A stretch of 64,000 nucleotides of DNA from Cyanoderma ruficeps. Its lineage: Eukaryota > Chordata > Aves > Passeriformes > Timaliidae. Below, piece after piece: positions 23,790-34,700 of this stretch (position 1 is its first letter; every line of letters starts with the position of its first letter). The notes beneath the pieces were generated by a model. It saw only the letters and a list, made by a program, of their open reading frames with translations, was not told the DNA's origin and made no database searches. Location of the stretch: positions 3,809,350 through 3,873,349 of the forward strand of contig VZDJ01000223.1 of the NCBI GenBank assembly GCA_008694505.1. Direction: 5' to 3'. The translations under genes were made by a program, and so were the position numbers.

Positions 23790-24272
23790 GTTCAGTTCTG
23801 GGCCCCTCAGTTCAGGAAGAAGATTGAAGGGCTGGAGCATGTCTGGAGAAGGGAATGGAGCTGAGAAGGGGCTGGAGCACCAGGAGCCACTGAGAAAACT
23901 CTGGGGGCTCAGCCTGGAGAAAAGAAGGTTCAGGGGGGACCTTCTCACTCTATAACCCCTGACAGGAGGGTGCAGCCAGGTGAAGATCAGGCTCTGCTCC
24001 CAGGAACAAGGGACAGGACGGAACGACCTCAGGCTGCTCCAGGGGAGGTTTGCATTGGATATTATGGAAAATTTCTTCATAGAAAGGGTAATTAGACATT
24101 GGAATGGACTGCCCAGAGATGTGCTGCAGCCATCCTGGAGGTGCTTAAGGAAAGACTGGATGTGGCAATTGGTGCCGTGGTCCAGTTGACAAGGAGGTGA
24201 TCAGTCACAGATTGGGCTGGATGATCTCAGAGATGTTTTCCAACGTAATTGATTCTGTGTTTCTATGATTTT
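23790..24272 (+). mobile_element. CR1 LINE 3' fragment, plus orientation
   Basis: Contains successive CR1 landmarks: GGGCTGGAGCATGTCTGGAG, CTCAGCCTGGAGAAAAGAAGG, CTCTATAACCCCTGACAGGA, ATTTCTTCATAGAAAGGGT, TGGACTGCCCAGAGATGTGC, GGGCTGGATGATCTCAGAGA and an ATTGATTCTGTGTTTCTATG tail. Lies about 35 bp from the minus-strand CR1 on its left, forming an inverted pair with 3' ends outward. Confidence 0.88.
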
Positions 24273-24289
24273 GTCTCTTCTGCCATGCC

Positions 24290-24540
24290 TACAAGTGAGG
24301 GGACTGGTGGACATGACCTCAAGGTGAGACATAGGAGATTCAGATTAGGGGAAAAAAATCACTGTTAGGTAGTCTGGCATGGGCTGCCCTGGAAGGTGGT
24401 GCAGTCACCATCTCTGAAGGTGTTCGAGAAACATCCGGACCTGGCGCTGGGTGATTGTGGTTTTGTGTTTACAGTAGCAGTGCTGAGTGCACGGTTGGAC
24501 TTGATCTTAAAGGTCTCTTCCAAACCTTAACGACTCCATG
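24290..24540 (+). mobile_element. CR1 LINE 3' fragment, plus orientation (diverged)
   Basis: Diverged CR1 3' end: GGCATGGGCTGCCCTGGAAG, TGAAGGTGTTCGAGAAACAT, TTGGACTTGATCTTAAAGGT and CTTCCAAACCTTAACGACTC. It directly follows the previous CR1 and ends about 360 bp upstream of the GNA13 CpG island. Confidence 0.78.
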
Positions 24541-24899
24541 AAGTCATTCTCCACCTTAACTTTATTTTCCATTGCAAAGCATGTAAAAATTATGATCATG
24601 TGCCTCTATAAACCTTTAACTCCATTACACAGCAGCACCCTGTGCCTGAATGTTCTTTCACTGTGTTTCCTCGTGAGCAGCCTGGCACCTGCCAGGCGGT
24701 ACAGCCTGGATCTCCTCCAGGAACGGTGCTGAAAAATCGCAATTTCAAGCTCAAGTTCAAAGCGAGTCGGGGGTTTTCTGGAGGAAATAGCAGAGTTTTA
24801 CAAGCAAATTGTCAATCTGGTTAAAAGCAGCTCTGCCTGCCAGAGCTCAAGGAGCGTTGGGACAAGGCTCTGAGGCAGCTGGTGGGATATCTGGGGAGC

Positions 24900-25710
24900 A
24901 GTGCTCACGGCCAGCGGTCGGGCAGGATGCTTTTGGGGGTCCCGTTCGGTGACGGGGAGACCACGGCTCCCGCCATTTCCTGTGAGGGGCCGGGGCGAGG
25001 GCGGGGCCCGCGCTGTGGGTGGGGGACGCGCTCGTCACGCGCCGGGCGGGAGCGTGCGAGGCGGGCGTGGCGGCGCGCGCAGGCGCGGTGCGGGGCGCGC
25101 GCGGCGCGGAGCGGGCGGCGGGCGGGCGCTCCCCTCGCTGGCAGCGCTCGCTAAGATGGCGGATTTCCTGCCGTCCCGCTCCGCGCTGTCCGGCTGCTTC
25201 CCCGGCTGCCTCCTCACCAGCGGCGAGGCCGAGCAGCAGCGCAAGTCCAAGGAGATCGACAAGTGCCTCAACCGCGAGAAGACCTACGTGAAGCGCCTCG
25301 TCAAGATCCTGCTGCTGGGCGCGGGCGAGAGCGGCAAGTCCACCTTCCTCAAGCAGATGCGGATCATCCACGGGCAGGACTGGGACCGCGCGGCCCGCGA
25401 GGAGTTCCGCGCCACCATTTACAGCAACGTGATCAAGGGTGGGTGAGGGCGGCGGGGACGGGCCGCCTTGCGAGCGCCGGGCCCGGCCGGGGCGGGGAGA
25501 GGCGGCTCGGGCGGGTCCCGCGGGCCGGGGGAGCCGCGGGGCCGCCGCCGCCTCCTCCTCCCGCGCTGTCCCGGCGCCTCATCCTTCCCCCGGGGCCGGC
25601 GCGCAGCCCCTCCGGGCCCGCGGGGTTGTAACCGCGCCGCCCGGGTGCGGCCCGCGGGGCGGCTCCGGCGCCCGGCCCCCAGAGCAGCGGTTTGATCCCG
25701 GGAGGTCCCG
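24900..25710 (+). promoter_or_regulatory. GNA13 CpG island promoter
   Basis: High CpG density from about 24940 through exon 1 into intron 1. Seen: a GC box (GAGGGCGGGGCC, 24997-25008), further GGGCGGG/GCGGGG runs to 25120, a YY1/ETS-type CCGCCATTTCC at 24970-24980, and a YY1-type AAGATGGCGG (25153-25162) overlapping the start codon. No TATA box. A dispersed-start, broadly expressed promoter is the natural reading. Confidence 0.8.
25156..25438 (+). CDS. GNA13: GNA13 exon 1 (codons 1-95)
   Basis: 283 nt. Encodes [20 protein letters not shown], then the basic alphaN helix ([13 protein letters not shown]), beta1 and the P-loop. Donor ATCAAGG|GTGGGT, phase 1. Strongly GC-rich at third codon positions, as expected inside the CpG island. 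Confidence 0.98.
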
Positions 25711-28700
25711 GGCTTTGCCTTTCGGTGCTGCGCTGGAGCAAGGCCAGAGAAGGGCAGCAGAGCTGGGGAAGGGGCTGGAGCACAAGAGGTGGCTGAGGGA
25801 GCTGGAGGGGGGGGCCTCAGCCTGAGAACAGGACGCTCAGGGGTGATCTTATCGCTCTCTACAACCACTGAAAGGACTTTGTAGCCAGGTGGGGGTCGGG
25901 CTGTGCTCCCAGGGAACCAGTCAAGGTTCAGATGAGGGGACAGTCTTAAGCTACATCAGAGGAGGTATATGCTTGACATAAGGAAGAATTTCTTCGCTTC
26001 AGACACGGGAATGGGCTGCCCAGGGAGGTGGTGGAGTCGCTGTCGCTGGAGGTGTTTAAGACTGGACGTGGCACTTGGTGGCAGATGTGGTTGACAGGGT
26101 GGTGTTCGGTCATAGGTTGGACCGAATGATCTCAGAGGTCTTTTCCGATCTAATTGATTCCGTGATTCTGTGATTTCCTGGTAATGCGAGTGCAGTAATG
26201 AGCGGTAATGGATGGGGGGAAGATGCACCTGGAAGTGTGCGAGGAGGAGCCCAGCCCTGTGCTCTCAGCATTTCGCTCCAGTGGAAGAATCGCTGCCGTT
26301 GTGTTGGAGGCTCGGCTGACACATCAATTAACAGCAGCTCTCAGGCAGAGCCTCTCTTCAGAGATGCTTTACCAAAACCTCCACACATGGTTTAGGGGAG
26401 TAGCGGACGCTTGATTTCACTGCTGTCATCCTGACTTCATTGGTCGTCCTCACTCATTTTCTCTCTTACCTAAATCGCTCGTTGGGTTTTCAGTTTGAAC
26501 TGTGTAATAGTTGGACAAAAAATAGCAAAGTGTTGCCAGACTCAACCCCTGAAAATCGAGCAATTCTCAAAGAGAATTGTTTTACAAACCTGCTGATGAA
26601 TCAAACCTGGAAAAACTCTTGATAGCAGTAGAAATCACGAGCATGTGTGTCACCCAGGTTAAAGTTTATTAATAAAGCTACGTCATACTCTGTGGAAGCA
26701 TGCACGTAGGAGCTGCACATCTGTCTGGGAGGCTGTTTTTGTGCAGTGACAGGTAGATTTGACAGATACCTGCCTTTGACAGAGAGAAAAACCACGGGAA
26801 GGGAGTGAACCTTGACAAAACAGTTTAGCACTGAACGAGTGCGTTACTGTACAGTCATTTGTTGCCACATCTTAATTTCATTATATCTCTTCCCATGCCT
26901 TTACAGTGGCTTATTCTTTCTGGAATTTCCTTTTATTTTTTCAACAGAAAATTTTATACTAGAAATCATTTCCCTGCATTTACCTTATCAATATGAGCAC
27001 AGTGGGTTTATATCCTTCAGAAGGACTTCAAAAATAAGTTTAAAATACTCTTTTTCTTCTAGGGAATATTTACCAAAATAACCACAGAAGTGCAGGGAAG
27101 CCCTTAGGTGATACAACTCCTTCTGCACTTAACCTATGGAAACATATTTTTATCAAGTGCAATGATTTTTAGCACATGTCTTAGTCTCTGAAAATATTAA
27201 AGGCAATGATAGAAATACTCTTAATGATAGAGATTCTTTGTATCATTTGATATAATTGGATACCAAGTTGATAAGAGCACAAAAGCTAGAGAACCTTAAA
27301 GCAAGACATCAGGTGGTTTAACGTATTTGGAAGTCAACTTTTGTTTATTAAAACTCTTTGTCTTGTACCCATGCCGAGTGAAAGCGTTTGATAGCACAGG
27401 TTGGAAAAACTTTGTAGTTAAAAATAACACTTTTTTTAGGAGTTAAACTCACACTGTGGATATAATCCTGTTGATCATGGTCATGTTCTTGAGATAGCAG
27501 ATCTGGGGTTTGATGTTACCTGTAAGTGCAGTGGTTTGAGTCAGTTTTTTGGGCGCCTCCCGATTCCCTACGGGTGGATGTTCCTACTGAGCTTTGTGCA
27601 GAGTCGCTGCATTGTTTCCCCTCTCTGCAGATCTATGGGCTGGTGAAACAGTAGAAAGCTGAGAAACTCTTCTCACAGTGCTCCTCCTTGTCCCGGCAGG
27701 TGTGCGAGTCCTGGTGGACGCCAGAGAGAAACTCCATATCCCTTGGGGAGATCCTGCCAACCAGAGCAACGGGGACAAGGTGATGGCTTTCGACACCCGC
27801 GCGGTCACCGTGGCGCAGGGCATGGTGGAGACGGGGGTTTTTTTAGACTACCTGCCAGCCATCCGGGCCCTGTGGGCAGACAGCGGCATCCAGCACGCGT
27901 ACGACCGGCGCAGGGAGTTCCAGCTGGTAAGATTTGCCCTTCAGTGCCTTGTGTGATTTTTGTTCCTGCCTTGCTTCTCTGTGGAACACCCACCAAGCCG
28001 CTTCCTGACTCGTTTTTGAGTGGTTGGCTGGTGCTCTGTGGTGTTGCACGCAGCTGCATTTAGCTACTTCCCCCCCTCCTCCTTTTTTTTTTTTTTTAAT
28101 AATAATAAAAGAGATTCTGACGTAATCGCCCTCGTTTCGTATGTGGGAAAGCTGAGGTGTTGAGGGCTTTTAAGTTTTGTAACAAAGCTGGTACCTGCAC
28201 AGTATTTTTACCGTATGGTTATTACCACCCTTTTATTAACTGGTGCATCAACTTCAAAAACCTAGCCAAACCAAAAAAAAAGAGGTTTGCAATACACAAG
28301 CTTAATAGTAATGTGATTTTTTTAAGAAAAGATATGCATGGGTTAATGAGAAGAATTTAAAAACCACTCCCTTCTCTATTCCAGTTTGAGCAATCTAGCA
28401 AACATTCCCTCTGTATACTTCCTGTTTAGTTTTGAATGTCTGTGTTAATACTCATGTAATGAGATTTTTGTTACATTGAAGTTCTCAGCTGAAGATGGGA
28501 TACACAATTTAATAGTGGGGTAGAGACAGAGTATACAATTCAGTAGTGGGGGTTGGAAAGGAAAAAGAAACCTCTTGATTCTTGAGCTGCAGCTCGAACT
28601 GTCTGTGACAGCTGACCTCCCTTTGCTCCATTCCCATGCAAATGCTGTGAAAAGAAATGAAAAATTCAAGTTAAATTTGATTGTTGGTTCATAGACTTGT

Positions 28701-31700
28701 GTATGCCAATGGCATAGGGTTTTATGGGGGTGGGGGTTGAGAACCTTAAAATAGATTAAATCTGTTCTTGTAGGTCTCTCAAACATAAGTGGCTTTGTGT
28801 TTTTATGTCTTAAAAATAACCTTTGTGTTAGTGTGAATCCGAACAATAGCTCATGATGTCTCCTGTTGAGCTATTATAAATGGTTGTGTAATCATGGGCT
28901 GACTTAAAGAGGTTGTGTAAATATTCCATAAATATGTATTGCCCGGATCATGGAATGTCTTCTGGAGATTGCAGAATGGGCAGGTGCTGCAGTGACCTAT
29001 CACCTGCCCAGCCCTGGGCTGAGCTCTGTAAATAAGTTCCTAAGGAGACCTGTTGCTCCTTGAGTTTCACCTTCAAGTGATCATAAAAGAGTAATTGCTC
29101 TTCTGTAATCAAGATTCTGGTGCAGATGTGACTTCTGGTGGTGTAATGGCTGTGCTGGAGGGATCTGCTTTCAAATCTGTTCAATAAAAGAGTTTTGTCT
29201 TCGATTAAACATGTTTAGTGACTTGAGGCCGTGTAGCAAAGGGAAGGGAGCAATTACTCTTCTGTCATCTTGAGGCTCTGGGAAGTGGGTTCTTTCCATA
29301 ACTGAAACATGTGCAGAGTTTCACTTTGAGTGGGTTGTGAAGAATTTGTTCTTCTGAACCTTACAGAAAAAAAGCTGTCGCTTTCTTCTGTAAATTCCTA
29401 AATCTGTGCTATTATCTGCAAAAATATATATCTATCATGTTGTGCTTTAGGCAGAACTCAGGAGTATTTTTTAGGTGCTCTTAATAGTTGAGCACTGTCC
29501 TAATGATTTTTGAAAGCAAGGTAACTGCTTTATTTGTACTTACATTACTCTATTTCCTAAATCATTTCAAAGTCTCAGCTGGACATATTTATGCCAAATT
29601 ATAAACATGAAGGGGGGAAAAAAAAAAGGCAGCTGAATGATGTCATTGTGTTGAGTGCAGGCAGTGTGATCTGTGCTGGCCAAGCATGAAGTCTCAGTTT
29701 TACCTCAGTGAGCTTCAGCTTAAGTTCTGCCAGAGCTCCATGTGGGCAGCAGAACAGAGGGAAGCTCCTGGAGCAGTTTGGATTTTTGCTGTACCTGCTC
29801 CAGGCTTTGCAGGAGAGTGTTCAGGGAGTTCAGGTCTGTGCTGTGACAAGAAAGGAGGACACAAATGGTTAAGGAGGGAGTGACAGGCGTGTCCCAGTCA
29901 GGAGGTAGAACAGGGGGAAGTTGGGAGAGACACAGACAGTTCAGGCGTGTCAAGTACTGACTCTTGAAGTGAAGGCTCCAGACTGAAAACTTTTAACGTT
30001 GTAGAATGGGGGGAAGGAGGAAAATACTGTTCTGCTTCCAGTTTAGCTGCTTGTGGCAAAAAAATACAATGAAAGGAGAGAGAGCAGCAATCATTAATGA
30101 GTAGGAAAGAGGGAAAAGTGGCACAAAAATAGTGCAAAGCATTGGGACTGACATGGTAGAGGAGCATTGTTGGACTGTATCTGCTCTAACATCTTTTCAG
30201 ACTGTTGAGGGAGTTTCACTTTTCACTGGACTGAAGAACATGGCTCACACTAATAGAGCACAGGCAGAAACACTGTGAAGTGTTTGCCATGGGAATGGGA
30301 CACTTTGGGACAGAGGTGGAGGTGAGCAAATGGAAAATGGAGCAGTGATGAGTAAAGAGTGGAAAATGTCAAAATTTACATATAGATTCTGGAGAAAAGG
30401 CAGCAAGAATGTGTAATGTACAAGCCATTTATAACTTGGGCAGGTAGGAAGTACAGACTTGTACAGAAGATTGAAGTTTCTGCAAGAATATGGTTAAAAC
30501 TTCAATATATATGCTCAACATATGTATGTTTGTGAGGGCTTGTTAAGCTGCTCTTGATTTTTTCGTTTTTCTCCAGGATCTTTTTACTGATGATGTTGGG
30601 AGCCTGAGGAAACAATGTGATCTTTTTATAGCAGCAACAAAAAAAAAAAAAANAAAAAAAAAAAAAAAGAACTTGGTTGTATTTTAATGGAATTAGGAAT
30701 CAGCATTTCCATGTCTAGTTCACTGGAGTGTCCTTCCTCATTTTGTTAACTCAAGTGGTCATGGGATAGCCAATATGATTTATTTTCCTTGGTATAAAAA
30801 TAGAGGCCTTCTGGCCACTAGCAGCAGCATTTATGAAAATTCATTAGGTCATGCTTGTGTAGCTCTTTAAAACTGGAAAGAGCTAATTACAGCTTAGTGC
30901 AATATGTGCCACTTCAGTGCTTCCCAGGTGGTTAATGTTATAATCCCTCACATTTTATTACAAACCAAACTCATTCAGGTGATTGTTCCACTAGCCCAGG
31001 TAACTGCAGACTGTCCTGGCTCTGGAGCTGAGGCAGTTCTGTAACTCAAACTGGAGATTCTGGTCATCCTCAGGCTTCCTCTCCTTCAGCCACCAGGCTT
31101 GTTTCTGCCCTGGCCTCTCAGGTGCCTGACGAGGATGAGTTACAGATTTAATCTGAATCAGCCCAGCGCCTTCTGACACCTCATTAACATTTCCTGTTGC
31201 TGCTTGGTTTCCGGTAAAAATCTCCTGAAATGACTCTGATAAACACAGCCATTCTGTTAATTCTGCAGCACGCAGGCTGCCTTACCTGGGCATTTCCTGG
31301 CCTTTCTCTTTGTGCTGGGGAGCTGTTCAGTGTGTGGCTGGCAGGGTTTGCTGTTCTCCTGGAGCTTTGCTCCGAGGCACTGGCAGCTGAGCAGCGTTTG
31401 GTGCTGTGGAACACTGAGCAAGACCCTTGTGAGTAAGAGCAGCCTTGTACTCCTCCCTCATGTCAGTCATTTCTCGAGCTTGCTGTGAGGGTTGTTAACA
31501 GAGGAGCATTTTCAAGTATTCTCCAGGAGTGTCTCCTTGTTCTCTGAGAAAGGAAGAGTGTGATTAGAGCCGAGTTGCTCAGATGTGTGATGAGCTTTGA
31601 ATGCGTCCAGGGTTTATTCTTGCTAAAGGTAACTTTTGGATGGGTTTTGATCTTTGCTACCAGCAGTTGTTGATCTTCAGATAGATACCTTTTGCCCTAC

Positions 31701-34700
31701 TTGCAAGTAACACTGGATGTTGTTGGGAATTTTTAAGGCAGCAAGCTGCAGAGGAAGAGATGACCCTTTCTTTTTGTCCATATTTGCATAGAACTGCAGA
31801 CACAGATGGTACAGTAAGGATTATAGGATATGCACTCACCTCTGGATCACAAGTTTTTCTGTGACATGTCTGCAAAGTGCTAGATCAGATTAAAGAAGAC
31901 AGGAAAAGGCGTGTTCTGCTTGAAGTTTCAGTGGTAGCTTTGTAGCAGCTTCCATGGAGCATTTTTCTGTTGCAGACGAGTATTTTTGGCAAGGATTGTT
32001 CAGTTTACTGGAAGATTGTATTGTATTGTGTCTTATTCTGCTTGGGCTTTTCAGGGTTCTGCCTGAATATTAGTGGGGCTGTTGTACACACAAGGACATT
32101 AATTAAGCTCTGCTGAAAGGATGAGTCCTCAAAGGGGAACTGTAGAATATTAGGAAAGTTCAGGCAACACCTCTTGGAGTGTGTCTGATTATAGAGCACG
32201 ATCCTGCAGAGGTCAGTTGTGTGTGAAGCTGGGCTGAGTTGCCAGATGTTGAGGTCTTCCCCTTTTGGAGGGTGGATTCCCATCTCGTGGGACAGCTGTG
32301 AGGTCAGTGCACAAAGTCCCTCTGAAGTCACAGATGGGGAGCCTGGGAAAGGAGTGTCTTACCTGTCATTCATGGAAGTGGCTACATTGTGTTTGTGACA
32401 GTGACTTTCAGAGGTCTTTCAGCAGCTCCTGCAGTGTGTTGATTTTCCTCCTGGTGTTCATCTCTAACCTCCCCACACCCCTACGCTGGGAAGTAGGCAT
32501 GGCTTTCCCCCTTGGGTCTCTTGGATGTGGGACTGGGTGTTCAGTTGTCCCACTCTGCTTGAAGATGGCAGGAGTTGCTTCTATTGGGACATGACTGAGT
32601 GCATAAACTGTTGGGAGAAGGTTTCTGAGCCTGACAGGAGAATCTTCATTACAGACATGAGATCAGTTACCCAGCATTTCTCTAAACATTGACTATTTGG
32701 GCATTTAATCACATAATTCAGATTTCATTTATTGAAATCTAGTGTTGTAATTACACCGACTATTGCCTAAATTTCTGTGTGGAAACCCAAAAAGCTGCTG
32801 CTTTATATATGTTGAAATATGAACAGTTTTTTCCCCTTTCCCCAGTCAATGCTCTGCCAAACATCAGATCACAGGATGGCCTGTGTACAGTGAGAATGAC
32901 TCCTTAAAGCCTTTGGAAAAGGCTACTTGCCATCTCTTGGTCTTAAGGTGAAAAGGATTTATCAAGGATTGTTGCTATAACTGTGGAAAGAAAAGTGCTT
33001 TACAAATTCATGCTTTGAAATGAGCCATTCAAATCCTCAAGAGACCTGGATTTTTTGAAGATTTGCTGTTTTTCCAGCCCCAATGACAAGATAATGCTGG
33101 TTTTGAGTTGGTATTAATAGGACTCCTTATAGGGATTAACTCTAGAGTCCAGCAGTAGAGGGTTGAGTATCCTTACTCCAGGTTTGCCAAAAACCCTTCA
33201 GTGTGTGCCCGTGCTTTGGTAGTGGGGATTGACTGTAATATTTCAGTCAAGCTGAATGATCTTCAGGTGAATTATACTGATTTAACACCAAGTGCCATTT
33301 TTCAGGTTTGGGATTAGGATTTCTGTTTCAGCCTGTGAGAGCTGAAATGCTCTTTTTGAGACTGCCTTCTTCACTTTCCACCACTCTTTCCTGCCCAGTG
33401 ACTTCTTGTTAGCAGCAAAATATTGAAGTATTTGGAGAGGGGACTGGTCTTTATTGCCAGTTGGTGCTGATCTGGTTTTGCTGGTGAGCATTTTGGCTGT
33501 GTTTTTTTCAGAATGTTGCTGTATTTGTTTTTGAGATATATATATATATATATATTTTCTTACCATTAAGGACAAATGTGGTTCTGGAATTGAGAGGTCT
33601 TTCAGCAGGAGCTGTCTTGATGTAGACATGTTGTGCCAGACCAAAGCAGGATGAGTTGTCTTCCAACCAGGAATGCTTTTGGACTCCTGTGTGCTACACT
33701 TGGCTTGTAAAAGCCTAGATTTTCTGCATGGTTTCAGTGCAATATCTGAGGATGGAATTCTTAATTCAAACTTAGTCCAAATTTTGAGTAACCTGGTCTA
33801 ATGGAAGGGGTCCCTGCCCGTGGCAGCAGGTTGGAACAAGGGGATCTTTAAGGTCCCTTCCAACCCAAACCATTCTGGGATTGTGTGATGTTTCTGGGAA
33901 ACCAGTGGTTTTAAAATGAACAATGCACCGTGGGAGCAGAGGGATGTGTTCTTGCACATATTCTGTCTCCAACAAGCTGTGTTGTGTTGATAGTCATGTG
34001 CCTTAGTTTCCTAAACATTTTGTTGCAGGAGGGGAGAAGGTGACCTACTTCTTGCAAAAAAAGGGAATTCTATAACCAAGCTGTGGTTAAATACATATAA
34101 AATACAAGTGGCCCTCTGAATATGAATATTCACATGATGAATGTGAGAACCTCTTCTCAGCAGGTTGTTTTAAATCTCTGCAAATGTGTTAGAGGAGCTT
34201 TTGGTGCTTCTGCTGTGCAGTGTAACATGAGCCCTTGGTACAGACGTTCATTCCAAGCTCGTTTCCGTGCTCTCTACTCACCTGCAAGGTGTTACTTGTT
34301 GGTACCTGCAGAGCTGTCTCATTACCACCTTTGGAATTTGAACAGCTCTGCCTGCACCATTCTGTGTCCGTTTAGAAATGACTTCCTGAGCACAAACCCT
34401 GCACAGTCCCAGGACTCGTAGCTGTCAGCAAATCTCCGTGCTGGCAAAATGTGTGGTACAAATGCAGTGTCACCTTCCATCCACAGCTGTGTTTTGCACC
34501 TGAGGCAAAGAGTAGAGAGGGATCTTTTTCGTGTGTAAATATGGGATCCTTCAGGACTAAGGTGCCATGCCAGAGGCAGTGTTGATTTGTGCTGCCGTTT
34601 CCTAATTTGAGTTTACTGTGGCAAGGCTTCAGCCTTCGAGGCTGGTGAAGTCTGCTCTCACCAAGCACATTTCATCCCTAGGTTGTGCTGGGTGACTGTT

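Noticed and set aside
25439..25868. Pro/Arg/Gly-rich open frames just after GNA13 exon 1.
   Set aside because: CpG island composition makes stops rare; the exon 1 donor and exon 2 phase show that this is intron.
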